DNA of 64,000 bases from JAWXBA01 sp048499805 (lineage in GTDB: Bacteria > Gemmatimonadota > Gemmatimonadetes > Gemmatimonadales > GWC2-71-9): the NCBI GenBank assembly GCA_048499805.1, contig JASNZF010000003.1, forward strand, positions 124,001 through 188,000, in the 5' to 3' direction. Position numbers and translations under genes: made by a program. Under the pieces are notes generated by a model, which saw nothing but the letters and a program-made list of their open reading frames with translations, was not told where the DNA came from and ran no database searches. Below, in pieces: positions 8,399 to 17,281 of the stretch (position 1 is the first letter of the stretch; each line of letters opens with the position of its first letter).

Positions 8399-9376
8399 AT
8401 GGCTGACCCTGTTTCCACCCACCTGCTGGCCCGCTACCTCAGTGGCGAGGCGACCGACGCGGAACGCGCCGAGGTCGAGGCGTGGGCCCGGGTCGAGGCC
8501 AATGGCCGGGAACTGGAACGGCTCAAGGCGATCTGGCACCCGGCCCCCGATCCGCAGTGGAACGTGGAAGATGCCTGGCAGCGGGTCTCCGCGCGACTCG
8601 ACGCGCCCGCCGAAGTGGCGGCGGTGTTTCCGCGTCGCGGGCTGGGCTGGGATGTTGCCCTCGCGGCCGCCGTCGTGCTGGCGCTCGGTGCCGGTGCCGT
8701 CTGGCGCGCCATGCGCGTCACCGCGCCACCCGCGACCGTGGTCGTCGCCACCACCGTGGGCGAGCGCCGGACCGTGGATCTCGCGGACGGCTCCCAGGTC
8801 ATCCTCGCCCCTGGATCGCAGCTGACGATTCCCGTGGGGTACGGAGATGCCACGCGCCGGGTCGACCTGCGGGGCGAGGCGTGGTTCACCGTGATCCATG
8901 ACGCCGACCGCCCGTTCCTGGTGCATGCCGCCGGGACGATCACCGAGGACCTCGGGACCGAGTTCCTGGTACAGGAACTGCCGGGCGGCGCGGGGGTCCG
9001 GGTCGCGCTGGTATCGGGCAGCGCCTCCCTCCGCTCCGAAAGCGGTCCTGCCGCGGCGGTGACGCTGCTCCCCAACGACATCGGTACCCTCGCCGCGGGC
9101 GCGCCAGCCGTCCTGGTGGAGCGCGGGGCCCGCCTCGATGCGCTGGTGGCCTGGGCTGCAGGCCGGCTGGAGTTCGAGGACATCCCGCTGGGCGACGTGG
9201 CCGCGGCATTGGCTCGCTGGTATGGGGTGCCGGTTGTCCTGGCCGATTCCGCCCTGGCCTCACGCCGGTTCACCGGGACCCTGCGCCTCGACGCCCTGGA
9301 CGATGCGCTGGAGGTGCTGCGGCTTTCCCTCGGCGTGCAGGTGACGCGGCAGGCCGACACCCTCGTCGTCCGGTAG
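8399..9376 (+). CDS. FecR-type anti-sigma factor
   Basis: Single-pass inner-membrane regulator of about 325 residues. The N-terminal cytoplasmic part (HLLARYLSGEATDAERAEV) would bind the sigma factor; a transmembrane helix lies near residues 85-105; the periplasmic FecR domain has GEAWFTV and RPFLVHAAG; and the C-terminal DUF4974-like module (LEFEDIPLGDVAAALARWY) would contact the receptor's STN domain. ATG 8399 with GGGAAG just upstream is chosen over an in-frame GTG at 8378. The TonB receptor follows 8 bases after the stop. Together with the divergent sigma gene it forms a complete cell-surface signalling set. Confidence 0.9.
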   Translation: MADPVSTHLLARYLSGEATDAERAEVEAWARVEANGRELERLKAIWHPAPDPQWNVEDAWQRVSARLDAPAEVAAVFPRRGLGWDVALAAAVVLALGAGAVWRAMRVTAPPATVVVATTVGERRTVDLADGSQVILAPGSQLTIPVGYGDATRRVDLRGEAWFTVIHDADRPFLVHAAGTITEDLGTEFLVQELPGGAGVRVALVSGSASLRSESGPAAAVTLLPNDIGTLAAGAPAVLVERGARLDALVAWAAGRLEFEDIPLGDVAAALARWYGVPVVLADSALASRRFTGTLRLDALDDALEVLRLSLGVQVTRQADTLVVR

Positions 9377-9384
9377 CGCAGTCC

Positions 9385-11772
9385 ATGGCTGCCTGGCCGC
9401 GTCGGTGCCTCGTCGCCGGGACCCTCCCGCTGCTGCTGGTGGCGTCGATCCACGCCCAGGGACCGGCCAGCGTCTCCGATTCCGTCCTCTCCCGCCCGGT
9501 CACCGTGGGCTTCCAGAACATCACCCTGCTCGATGCCCTCACCCACCTGCGTCACGGTCTCGCGGTCCCGCTGGCCTACAGCGGGGACCTGCTCCCCGCC
9601 AGGCGGCGGGTCACGGTGGCCCCCCGGACGATGGCGGTCGGCGACCTCCTGGCCCAGCTTCTCGACGGCACCGGACTCGAAGTGGTGACCACTCGCGACG
9701 GAACCCTGGTAGTCGTGCGTGGCACCACCGGGAGCGCGGGGATGACTGCCGCGGAGCGAGAGACCGCCATTGCCCGGGCGCTCATGGCCACCGGGGTGCG
9801 GCAGCTTGATGAGGTGATCGTGATGGGCACCGCGGTGGCGGCGGCCCCCGAGCGGGAGCAGCCGTCTGCGGTCGCGGTGGTGGGGGCGACGGCGCTGGCC
9901 TCGGCGGCGCACACCCGGATCGGCGACCTGATCCGCACCCTGATCCCCGGGGTGGTGCTCTGGGACGCCGGACCCAGCGGCGGGCCGCCGCAGGTGACCT
10001 CGGTCCGCGGCGTGAGCTCGTTCACCAGCCGGGGCCTCAAGACCTATGTGGACGGAGTCGAGACCGCCTCGCCGGAGTTCTTCCCGCTGGTCGACGGCCG
10101 CTCGATGCGGCAACTCGAGGTGATGCGCGGCCCGCAGGGCGCGGCGCTCTACGGGCCCGATGCCCTCAACGGCATCATGCAGATCGAAACTCGCCGCGGC
10201 GAACCGGCTGGAGCGCCCAGGGAGACCCGCATCTCGGCCACGGCGGGTCCGCATGAGCCGGGGGACATCGCCACCTCGGCACTCTGGCAGGACCACGCCG
10301 CCTCCCTCGCGATGAACGGGGCCCGGGGCGGCGGTGAGGCCGGGGTGAGCTACGCCCGGACCGGACGCGTGGGCGACGTCCCCTGGCAACAGATCCTGAC
10401 GGGCCAGGTCGGCGGAACCGTCCGGCTTGGCTCGGTGACCCTGCAGAGCTCGGCCCGCGTCGGCCGGTTCGAGTACGGGCTCTATCGGGTGGGGAATGCG
10501 AACCCGGTCAGTATCGGCCAGCAGCTCGACGAGCAGGCCGCGGGAGTCACCCTCCTCCACTCCCTTGCCCCGTCGTGGCAGCAGACTCTCACCGTGGGCG
10601 TGAGTCACGTCAACGGCCCGCGCGACCCGAATCGATCGTTCCTGCTCGACCTGCGCCTGCCGCTGGGCGCCAACCACGAGGATGCCTCGCGCACCTCGAT
10701 CCGGTATGCCACCGCGGTGGATCTGGGAGAGGGCCCGGCGACTGCCACCCTCTCGGCGGGGGTGGAGCACTCCCGCCGGGTCCTGACCCGCTCGGTGCGG
10801 CTTTCCGCCTCCAGCCGGGAGCTGGTGAAGCTGTTCGAGGATGACCTGAACTCCACCGGGACCTACGGGCAGGTGCGGGTGCGGTTGGGATCGCACCTGG
10901 TCCTGAGCGGAGGAGCCCGCGCCGAGTGGAGCTCCACCGTCAACCCCGACCAGGGCGCCGTCTGGGCATCGACCATCGGGGCCTCCTGGGCCCAACCGGT
11001 TGGTTCCAGCACGGTGCGACTTCGCTCGGCATGGGGGCGCGGGTTGCGGCTGCCCGAGCCGGGGATGGGGCGCTCGATGGCCACCACCACGGTGCAGCAG
11101 GTGGCGAATGCGGAGCTGGTTCCCGAGCGACAGTCGGGGATCGAGGTGGGGGCCGATCTCTACCTGGCCCAGGGCAGCTGGCTGCGGGCGACCCTCTTCG
11201 ACCAGCGCGCCGACAACCTGATCCAGCAGGTGCGCCTCCGCAACGATGGGACCGTCCGCGCGTTCCAGTTCCAGAATGTCGGGGCGATCAGCAACCGGGG
11301 CGCGGAACTGGAGGCCGGGGCCCGGATCGGCGCGCTGAGCGTGGTGGCCCTGGCCTACTTCACCGAGAGCACCGTGCTGGGGGTGGCGCCGCGCTACACC
11401 GGGTACCTCCGGGCCGGCGATCCGTTGCCCGATGTGCCGAAGTCGGTCGGCTCCCTGGCCGTGCGGTATGGTGCGGGGAGGGTGACCGCGGAGGTCGGCG
11501 GATCGTGGCTCGGTTCCTGGGTGGGATTCGACCGCGCGGCGGCGGTGGCCGCGGAGCAGGGCGTCGGATCCGTGCGCGACACCCCGCGGGATTTCTGGAT
11601 CGCCTATCCCGGCGTCCTCCGGCCCTGGCTGGCCTTCAGCACCGACCTGGGTGGGGGGGTGACTGCCTTCCTCCGGGCCGACAACCCGGCCCAGACGACC
11701 CGCTTCATCCGCGACAATCTCTCGCCGCCGCTGGGACGGACCACGGTGCTCGGGGTGACGATCCAGCGGTAG
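9385..11772 (+). CDS. TonB-dependent receptor with N-terminal STN signalling domain
   Basis: A 795-residue outer-membrane receptor. Signal peptide ends near HAQG; residues about 30-115 form an STN (secretin/TonB N-terminal) domain, as used for surface signalling through FecR and ECF sigma. The TonB box region is LDEVIVMGT, followed by the plug with VRGVSSF and LEVMRGPQGAALYGPDALNG, then a barrel of ~22 amphipathic strands ending in TVLGVTIQR with a terminal aromatic-poor strand. It lacks the carboxypeptidase-regulatory domain common in SusC proteins, and there is no SusD gene next to it. Ligand unknown: siderophore, vitamin or oligosaccharide are all possible. Confidence 0.9.
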   Translation: MAAWPRRCLVAGTLPLLLVASIHAQGPASVSDSVLSRPVTVGFQNITLLDALTHLRHGLAVPLAYSGDLLPARRRVTVAPRTMAVGDLLAQLLDGTGLEVVTTRDGTLVVVRGTTGSAGMTAAERETAIARALMATGVRQLDEVIVMGTAVAAAPEREQPSAVAVVGATALASAAHTRIGDLIRTLIPGVVLWDAGPSGGPPQVTSVRGVSSFTSRGLKTYVDGVETASPEFFPLVDGRSMRQLEVMRGPQGAALYGPDALNGIMQIETRRGEPAGAPRETRISATAGPHEPGDIATSALWQDHAASLAMNGARGGGEAGVSYARTGRVGDVPWQQILTGQVGGTVRLGSVTLQSSARVGRFEYGLYRVGNANPVSIGQQLDEQAAGVTLLHSLAPSWQQTLTVGVSHVNGPRDPNRSFLLDLRLPLGANHEDASRTSIRYATAVDLGEGPATATLSAGVEHSRRVLTRSVRLSASSRELVKLFEDDLNSTGTYGQVRVRLGSHLVLSGGARAEWSSTVNPDQGAVWASTIGASWAQPVGSSTVRLRSAWGRGLRLPEPGMGRSMATTTVQQVANAELVPERQSGIEVGADLYLAQGSWLRATLFDQRADNLIQQVRLRNDGTVRAFQFQNVGAISNRGAELEAGARIGALSVVALAYFTESTVLGVAPRYTGYLRAGDPLPDVPKSVGSLAVRYGAGRVTAEVGGSWLGSWVGFDRAAAVAAEQGVGSVRDTPRDFWIAYPGVLRPWLAFSTDLGGGVTAFLRADNPAQTTRFIRDNLSPPLGRTTVLGVTIQR

Positions 11773-11776
11773 CGGC

Positions 11777-11854
11777 GCACGGGTAGGGGCGCACCCCTGT
11801 GCGCCCCTACCCGTGCGCCCCTACCTGTGCGCCCCTACCCGTGTGCCCCTACCG
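11777..11854. terminator. Perfect 18-bp hairpin plus 14-mer tandem repeats between convergent genes
   Basis: Arms 11777-11794 and 11799-11816 are exact reverse complements over 18 bases with a 4-base loop. The right arm is also the first of four tandem 14-mers (two heptamers each) of the GTGCGCCCCTACCC type, covering 11799-11854. The array runs over the stop codon of cutC. No U-tract follows, so a role as a two-way terminator is inferred from the stem and its position between convergent genes. Confidence 0.6.
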
Positions 11855-12511
11855 CCTAGCCGCGTGCACCGCGTTCGCCAGCGCCCGCATCGACACCGCC
11901 GATGTCAGGTGGGCATGCACCTCGGACACCCCGGTGGCGGCCATGAGTGCGGCCGCATGTCGAGCCCGCACCTTGCCGCAGGCAATGATGCCGATCCGGC
12001 CCCGCGCGCCCGCGACCAGTTCCGCCAGCACTGCCACGCCTTTCCGCGCCGTCGGGGCGCCGCCGGAGGTCAGGATACGGTGGACTCCCAGCGCGACCAG
12101 TTCTTCCATCGCGGCCACCGGTGCGGCAACCTCGTCGAAGGCGCGGTGGAAGGTGACGGACAGCCCCCGGATCACCGGGGCGAGCGCCCGGAGTCCTCGG
12201 GTGTCGATTCGTCGATCGGCGGTCAGGAGACCCAGGACCACGCCATCCGCCTCTGCCTCCCTGGCCGCCGCAACCGCGCGGATCATGGTCTCGACCTCCG
12301 CGCGCGAGGCGACGAAATCCCCGGCTCGCGGCCGGACCATCACATGGATCGGGATTGCCACCGCCGCACGCACCGCCACCAGCCGGGGCAGGGGCGGGGT
12401 GAGCCCCCCGGTGCTGATCCTGGTGCAGAGCTCCAGGCGGTCGGCCCCGACTCGCTGGGCGGCGCGGGCCTGGGCCACACTGGTGACGCACGCCTCGTAG
12501 ATCGCGGACAT
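11849..12511 (-). CDS. cutC: CutC family protein
   Basis: CutC-type TIM-barrel protein of 220 residues, historically linked to copper homeostasis although the enzymatic role of the family is unresolved. Recognisable are YEACVTSV near the start, GADRLELCTRISTGGLTPP, IPIHVMVRPRAGDF, ADGVVLGLLTADRRID, VTFHRAFDE, and the distal LTSGGAPTA segment, in order and at full length. ATG 12511 gives the normal N-terminus; further upstream codons in frame run through an octamer repeat and are not family-like. Its last codons fall in the 14-mer repeat array. No copper-resistance genes are nearby. Confidence 0.9.
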   Translation of the reverse strand: MSAIYEACVTSVAQARAAQRVGADRLELCTRISTGGLTPPLPRLVAVRAAVAIPIHVMVRPRAGDFVASRAEVETMIRAVAAAREAEADGVVLGLLTADRRIDTRGLRALAPVIRGLSVTFHRAFDEVAAPVAAMEELVALGVHRILTSGGAPTARKGVAVLAELVAGARGRIGIIACGKVRARHAAALMAATGVSEVHAHLTSAVSMRALANAVHAARR

Positions 12512-12532
12512 GGCAGAAAGGATAGCGTCGTG

Positions 12533-12556
12533 GCCCGCCTGCCCGCCTGCCCGCCT
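12533..12556 (+). repeat. Octamer tandem repeat GCCCGCCT x3
   Basis: Three exact copies of an 8-base unit, followed by a partial copy, upstream of cutC. The same octamer recurs at 32954-32971 before the end of the outer-membrane barrel gene. Confidence 0.8.
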
Positions 12557-12654
12557 GCCGTCACTCACTCCTCATCCCCCTGTCATGCTGGTGTAATCTC
12601 CGCGCCGTACTGTAGAGTTTCCCCCCCATGTCGGGGGTGGCCCGGAGACCGGCG

Positions 12655-13614
12655 ATGTATCGCTCCTGTCTCTTCTGCAAGCGCGACCTCGGCACCAACA
12701 CCGTGCTCGAGACCCTGCCGGTCGGCGGCCGGGTGGCCTTCGACGCCTGGCGGGGCCGCCTCTGGGTCGTCTGTCCCCACTGCCAGCGCTGGTGCCTGAC
12801 TCCCCTCGAGGATCGCTGGGAGGCGGTCGAGGACTGTGAACGGCTCTACCGCTCCACCCGGCTGCGCGTGGGCACCGACGAGATCTCCCTGGCCCACCTT
12901 CCCGCCGGCCTCGAACTGGTCCGGGTGGGGAAGCCGCTCCGCCCGGAACTGGCGGCCTGGCGCTTTGCCGGCCGCCTGCCGGGACGGGTGGGGCGGTTCG
13001 CCGCCTGGCTCCATCGCGAGCTGACCCGGCCGGTCTTCGGCACCTCGCGCGTCATTCACCAGGTTCCCGGCGCTCCCCGCGCCCTCCAGCTCGTGCGCCA
13101 GCACGACGTCCACCAGATTCTCTGGCGCCCCGCCAGCCCGGCCCGCGGCTGGAGCCTGGAGCGCCAGCTGGTCGAGGTGGAACCCGACCTGCCGGCCGGC
13201 GGCACCTCGTTGCACGCCGAGATCCCGGCCGGCCAGCGGTTCGTGGGTGCCGGTGGGTTGAGGCTGGGCGCGCTGGCGCTGACCGAGCTCAACCGGGGTA
13301 GCGGCACCCCCGAACGAGTCCGGACCGCCCTCGAGTGGCTGGACCAGTTCGGCAATCCCTTCGATGCCGACCCGGCTCACCCGGAGGAGCGGATTCCCCT
13401 CGCGCCGCATCGGCAGGACCCGAACTCGGCGGCGCTCCGGTTCCCCTACCTGCTGGCCGACCTCGACCCGGCGGTCCGGCTGGCCCTAGAGATGGCCTCC
13501 CACGAGGCGGAGGAGCGCCTTTTCCTCCAGGGCGAGCTCTGGCTCCTCGAGCGCACCTGGCGGGAGGCGGAGGAGGTGGCGGCCATTGCCGACAAGCTGA
13601 CCGTCCCCGCTTGA
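12655..13614 (+). CDS. Conserved protein with N-terminal zinc-ribbon-like cysteines
   Basis: About 319 residues. The N-terminus has CLFC and, some 36 residues later, CPHCQRWC, a pattern typical of a treble-clef or zinc-ribbon site. The rest is mainly charged and soluble, with a helical C-terminal stretch rich in Glu (EMASHEAEERLFLQGE). ATG 12655 is preferred because GGAGA lies 8 bases before it; an in-frame ATG at 12628 adds nine residues. No enzyme motif or membrane segment is seen, so function is unknown. It stands alone between cutC (divergent) and the LVIVD protein gene. Confidence 0.7.
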   Translation: MYRSCLFCKRDLGTNTVLETLPVGGRVAFDAWRGRLWVVCPHCQRWCLTPLEDRWEAVEDCERLYRSTRLRVGTDEISLAHLPAGLELVRVGKPLRPELAAWRFAGRLPGRVGRFAAWLHRELTRPVFGTSRVIHQVPGAPRALQLVRQHDVHQILWRPASPARGWSLERQLVEVEPDLPAGGTSLHAEIPAGQRFVGAGGLRLGALALTELNRGSGTPERVRTALEWLDQFGNPFDADPAHPEERIPLAPHRQDPNSAALRFPYLLADLDPAVRLALEMASHEAEERLFLQGELWLLERTWREAEEVAAIADKLTVPA

Positions 13615-13715
13615 CTCCGCCCCGCGCTGGCGCGATCCTGCCTGTCCCCCGTGGTCCGCTGCCGCATGGCGACGAGGTACCGGCCGGGGGTCGACCCACA
13701 ATCTGCGAGGTGGTA

Positions 13716-15485
13716 ATGCGGTTCTGGCCTGTAGGCACGGCAATGGCAGGATTCCTGGCCCTCTCGGTCCCGGCGACGGCCGTGGCGCAGGGGGCCCCCA
13801 CCCCCGATCCCCGTCCCACCCTCCGGGCCGGCTGGATGGATGCTGAGACGGCCAGCTGGAACCTTCGGATGGTCGCGCAGCGGCCCCGTCCGGCTGGGTT
13901 CTTCCATCCCACCGATCCCGGCGACTTCTTCACCGCCAACACCGACCTGGCCTTTCAGGGGAACCTGGCGTTCCTCGGGAACTTCTCCGGCTTCCAGGTC
14001 TATGACATCAGCGACCCCGCCAACCCGCGGTTCCGGGTGGGTCACACCTGTCCCGGCGGGCAAGGTGACCTGTCGGTCTACCAGCACCTCCTCTTCATGT
14101 CGGTCGAGATGCCGAACGGCAAGATCGACTGCGGCACCGACGGGCTCCTGGGCGGGCCACCGAGCCCCACGCGGTTCAGCGGCATCCGGGTCTTCGACAT
14201 CAGCAACCTCGACGCGCCGAAGCAGGTGGCGGCGGTCCAGACCTGTCGGGGCTCCCACACCCACACCCTCGTGCCGGATCGGGCCAACCCCGGCCGGGTC
14301 CTGATCTATGTCTCGGGCGCCATGCCGGTGCGGCCCGAGGCCGAACTGGCCGGGTGCACCGGTGGCAGCCCCACCGAGAACCCGAACACCGCCCTGTTCC
14401 GGATCGAGGTGATCGAGGTGCCGCTGGCGGCGCCGGAACGCGCCCGGGTCATCAGCTCACCCCGGATCTTTGCCGATCGGCAGACCGGCGCCGCGGCCGG
14501 CCTCTGGCCCGGGGGCGCCCACGGGCAGGGGACGCAGACCACCGCCACCACCGACCAGTGCCACGACATCACGGTCTATCCGGAGATCGGGCTTGCCGCC
14601 GGTGCCTGCGCCGGCAACGGCATCCTGCTCGACATCTCCGATCCCGCCAACCCGGTCCGGATCGACGAGGTACTCGACCAGAATTTCGCCTACTGGCATT
14701 CCGCCGTCTTCAGCAACGACGGCCGCTCGGTCATCTTCACCGACGAGTGGGGAGGAGGCACCCAGCCCCGCTGTCGCACCACCGACAAGCAGGAGTGGGG
14801 CGCCAACGCCATCTTCCGGCTGGCCGACCGTGACCTGACCTTTGCCAGCTATTACAAGCTGCCGGCGGCGCAGCGTGCCACCGAGAACTGCGTGGCGCAC
14901 AATGGCTCCCTCATTCCCGTGCCAGGTCGCGACATCAAGGTCCAGGCCTGGTACCAGGGCGGCATCTCGGTGTTCGACTTCACCGATCCCGCCCGCGCGG
15001 TCGAGATCGCCTATTTCGACCGTGGCCCGGTGAGCGACTCGGCGTTGGCCCTGGCGGGCCAGTGGTCCACCTACTGGCACAACGGCTACATCTATGGTGC
15101 CGAGATCGCCCGGGGGCTGGATGTGCTCGAGTTGCAGCCCAGCGCACACCTGACCCGGGACGAGATCGACGCCGCCAAGCTGGTGCAGTTCGACCGCTTC
15201 AACCCGCAGACCCAGGTGCGGGTGCGGTGGCCGGCCGCGTTTGTCGTGGCCCGGGCCTACCTGGACCAGCTCGGCCGCGGCACGGCGGTGCCGGCGGCCC
15301 GGCTCACGACGTTCCGCACCGAGCTGGCCCGCGCCGAGGCGATGCCGCCGGGCGCCGGGCGCCGGACCGCGCTGGAGGGACTCGCCGCCACCGCCACGCA
15401 GCTGGCGGGCACCGGTGCCGGGGTCGATGCCCGGCGGCTCCGCTCGCTCGCCGAGACGCTCCGCGAGATCGCGGCGCTGCCGTAG
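13716..15485 (+). CDS. Secreted LVIVD-repeat beta-propeller protein
   Basis: A 589-residue exported protein. The signal peptide (MRFWPVGTAMAGFLALS, cleaved after AVAQG) is followed by LVIVD-type propeller blades in which the phrase DISDPANP occurs twice and YDIS/FDIS/FDFT turns recur. Four or more cysteines could form disulfides. A helical tail of about 100 residues follows the propeller. GAGGTGG just before ATG 13716 supports this start. In other bacteria such proteins are surface-associated and of unknown function. It has no obvious partner gene here. Confidence 0.82.
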   Translation: MRFWPVGTAMAGFLALSVPATAVAQGAPTPDPRPTLRAGWMDAETASWNLRMVAQRPRPAGFFHPTDPGDFFTANTDLAFQGNLAFLGNFSGFQVYDISDPANPRFRVGHTCPGGQGDLSVYQHLLFMSVEMPNGKIDCGTDGLLGGPPSPTRFSGIRVFDISNLDAPKQVAAVQTCRGSHTHTLVPDRANPGRVLIYVSGAMPVRPEAELAGCTGGSPTENPNTALFRIEVIEVPLAAPERARVISSPRIFADRQTGAAAGLWPGGAHGQGTQTTATTDQCHDITVYPEIGLAAGACAGNGILLDISDPANPVRIDEVLDQNFAYWHSAVFSNDGRSVIFTDEWGGGTQPRCRTTDKQEWGANAIFRLADRDLTFASYYKLPAAQRATENCVAHNGSLIPVPGRDIKVQAWYQGGISVFDFTDPARAVEIAYFDRGPVSDSALALAGQWSTYWHNGYIYGAEIARGLDVLELQPSAHLTRDEIDAAKLVQFDRFNPQTQVRVRWPAAFVVARAYLDQLGRGTAVPAARLTTFRTELARAEAMPPGAGRRTALEGLAATATQLAGTGAGVDARRLRSLAETLREIAALP

Positions 15486-15546
15486 TCGCCGGGGGCCGGC
15501 CGGGTGGATTGCGCGGGGGAGCGCGGGGGGGCAGGATTCGCCACCC

Positions 15547-15954
15547 ATGCTCCCCCGTCTCCTTGCCGACCTGGTCCTGGTGCTCCACCTGGCGTTCCTC
15601 GTGTTCGTCCTTGCGGGGGGACTCCTGGCGTTGCGGTGGCGCCGGGTGCCCTGGCTCCACCTGCCGGCGGCGGCCTGGGGGATCTACACCGAGTTCGCGG
15701 GGGTGGTCTGCCCGCTGACGCCACTCGAGAACAACCTGCGCCGGCTGGGTGGCCAGGCCGGGTATGCCGGGGGGTTCATCGAGCACTACGTGACCGGGAC
15801 GCTGTACCCCGCCGGCCTCACCCGCGGCATGCAGCTGGCGCTTGGCGGACTCGCCCTCGCCGTGAACCTCGTGGTATACTGGATCGTGATCTCCCGCCAT
15901 CGCCGCGGGACGGCAGGCGCCCCTCCAGGAGAGAGCCGGTTCCAGCGTGAGTGA
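15547..15954 (+). CDS. DUF2784 membrane protein
   Basis: Small integral membrane protein of 135 residues with three or four helices and the family motif WLHLPAAAWG, then CPLTPLEN, with GGFIEHY later. These mark DUF2784, whose function is unknown. ATG 15547. Its stop overlaps the GTG start of the bicarbonate permease gene by 8 bases, so it is the first gene of that operon; a helper role in the transport module is possible but only inferred from the overlap. Confidence 0.85.
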   Translation: MLPRLLADLVLVLHLAFLVFVLAGGLLALRWRRVPWLHLPAAAWGIYTEFAGVVCPLTPLENNLRRLGGQAGYAGGFIEHYVTGTLYPAGLTRGMQLALGGLALAVNLVVYWIVISRHRRGTAGAPPGESRFQRE

Positions 15955-16891
15955 TCCCGTCATCCTCTTCTTCCTGCTGGGCCTGATCGCGGGACTGCTG
16001 CGATCGGAATTGCGCCTCCCCGCGGCCCTCTACGAGTTCGTCACCATCCTCCTGCTGCTCACCATCGGGCTCAAGGGCGGGGTGGAGCTGGCCAAGCAGC
16101 CGTTCGCGATGCTCCTCCCCCAGATGGTGGCGGTAGTCGTGATGGGGGTGCTGCTGGCGCTGGTGGCCTTTCCCATCCTGCGGCTGCTCGGGCGCTTCTC
16201 GCGCGCCGATGCGGCCTCGATCGCCGCGCACTACGGCTCGGTGAGCGTCGGCACCTATGCCGTCGCGGTGGCCTATCTCGCCAGCCGGGAGGTCGGGTTC
16301 GAGGAGCACATGCCGCTCCTCCTCGTCATGCTCGAGGTCCCCGCCATCCTGGTCGGGATCGTCCTCGCCCGGGGCGTCAGCCGGGAGACCCGCTGGGGGT
16401 CGGTGGCCCATGAGGTCTTCCTGGGCAAGGGAATCGTCCTGCTGGTGGGCGGGTTGCTGATTGGCTGGATTGCCGGACCTGCCGGGGTCGTCTCGATCGA
16501 GCCACTGTTCTTTGATCTCTTCAAGGGGATCCTGGCCCTCTTTCTCCTCGAGATGGGGCTGATCACCGCCGCGCAGGCGGGGAGCCTCCGCCGCTACGGC
16601 CTCTTCCTGGTTGCCTTCGGCATCGGGATGCCACTCCTCTCGGCGGTGGTGGGTTCGGCCCTGGGCTGGGCGCTCGGGCTCTCGATCGGCGGGACCATGA
16701 TGCTGGCCACCATGGCGGCGAGCGCCTCCTACATCGCGGTGCCGGCGGCGATGCGCATCTCGGTACCGGAGGCCAACCCCACCCTCTCGCTGGCCGCGTC
16801 GCTGGGCGTCACCTTTCCGTTCAACGTGCTGGCCGGGATCCCGCTGTACCATGCACTGGCGGAGCGCATGCACGCGCTCCTCGGAGGCTGA
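15947..16891 (+). CDS. sbtA: SbtA-like sodium-dependent bicarbonate permease
   Basis: Ten-helix inner-membrane transporter of 314 residues in the SbtA family (Na+-dependent bicarbonate uptake, best known in cyanobacteria). Visible family features are ILLLLTIGLKGGVEL early, the paired inverted halves, and MMATMAASASYIAVPAAMRI near the end, where the second substrate-binding helix lies. Starts with GTG 15947 inside the DUF2784 3' end. The next gene is a PII-like regulator four bases downstream and then a carbonic anhydrase, the expected set for inorganic-carbon supply. No carbon-fixation genes are in the window, so the bicarbonate probably feeds carboxylases or pH control (inference). Confidence 0.85.
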   Translation: MSDPVILFFLLGLIAGLLRSELRLPAALYEFVTILLLLTIGLKGGVELAKQPFAMLLPQMVAVVVMGVLLALVAFPILRLLGRFSRADAASIAAHYGSVSVGTYAVAVAYLASREVGFEEHMPLLLVMLEVPAILVGIVLARGVSRETRWGSVAHEVFLGKGIVLLVGGLLIGWIAGPAGVVSIEPLFFDLFKGILALFLLEMGLITAAQAGSLRRYGLFLVAFGIGMPLLSAVVGSALGWALGLSIGGTMMLATMAASASYIAVPAAMRISVPEANPTLSLAASLGVTFPFNVLAGIPLYHALAERMHALLGG

Positions 16892-16895
16892 CCCG

Positions 16896-17198
16896 ATGGA
16901 TCGCCACACCGTCCGCCTGCTGACCGTCGTCACCGAGTCCGTCCTGGAGGGCACCCTCACCCGGGATCTCGAACGACTCGGCGCCCACGGCTATACCATC
17001 ACCAACGCCCGGGGGAAGGGAACTCGCGGCGTGCGCGACGCCGGTTGGGAGGCCAGCAGCAACATCCGCGTGGAGGTGCTCTGCGACGCCGCGACCTCCG
17101 AGGTGCTGGTCGCCCACCTGCGCGAGCGGTACTATGAGGACTACGCCATGGTGCTCTTCGTGCAGGACGTCGAGGTGCTGCGACCCGGGAAGTTCTGA
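16896..17198 (+). CDS. sbtB: PII-like signalling protein (SbtB type)
   Basis: A 100-residue PII-superfamily protein: ferredoxin-like fold with LLTVVTESVLEGTLTRDLERLG, then the GYTITNARGKGTRG strand and T-loop region, and YEDYAMVLFVQDVEVLRPGKF at the C-terminus. It lacks the uridylylation Tyr-loop of GlnB and lies directly behind the SbtA-like permease, as SbtB does in cyanobacteria, where it senses adenine nucleotides including cAMP and gates the transporter. No cysteine pair is present at the C-terminus. GGAGG sits 8 bases before ATG 16896. The assignment as SbtB rests on both size and context. Confidence 0.82.
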   Translation: MDRHTVRLLTVVTESVLEGTLTRDLERLGAHGYTITNARGKGTRGVRDAGWEASSNIRVEVLCDAATSEVLVAHLRERYYEDYAMVLFVQDVEVLRPGKF

Positions 17199-17259
17199 AC
17201 GGCTCGCCTCCCGGCTGCGCCTTATCCAGGTACACCGCCATCTCGCCCCTGACCCGCGG

Positions 17260-17281
17260 ACCCCCTGACCCCCTGACCCCC
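17260..17281 (+). repeat. Octamer run ACCCCCTG immediately before carbonic anhydrase start
   Basis: Two full copies and a partial third copy of an 8-base unit fill the place where a ribosome site would lie; the ATG follows directly. Length changes here would alter the distance between any upstream promoter and the start. Confidence 0.7.

Noticed and set aside
8434..10995. Long minus-strand frame across fecR and the TonB receptor
   Set aside because: Shadow of two clear genes; low-complexity Arg/Pro/Gly text without motifs.
13335..13715. Upstream extension of the LVIVD gene
   Set aside because: It overlaps the preceding gene in another frame and is Pro/Gly/Arg-rich; the signal peptide starts at 13716.
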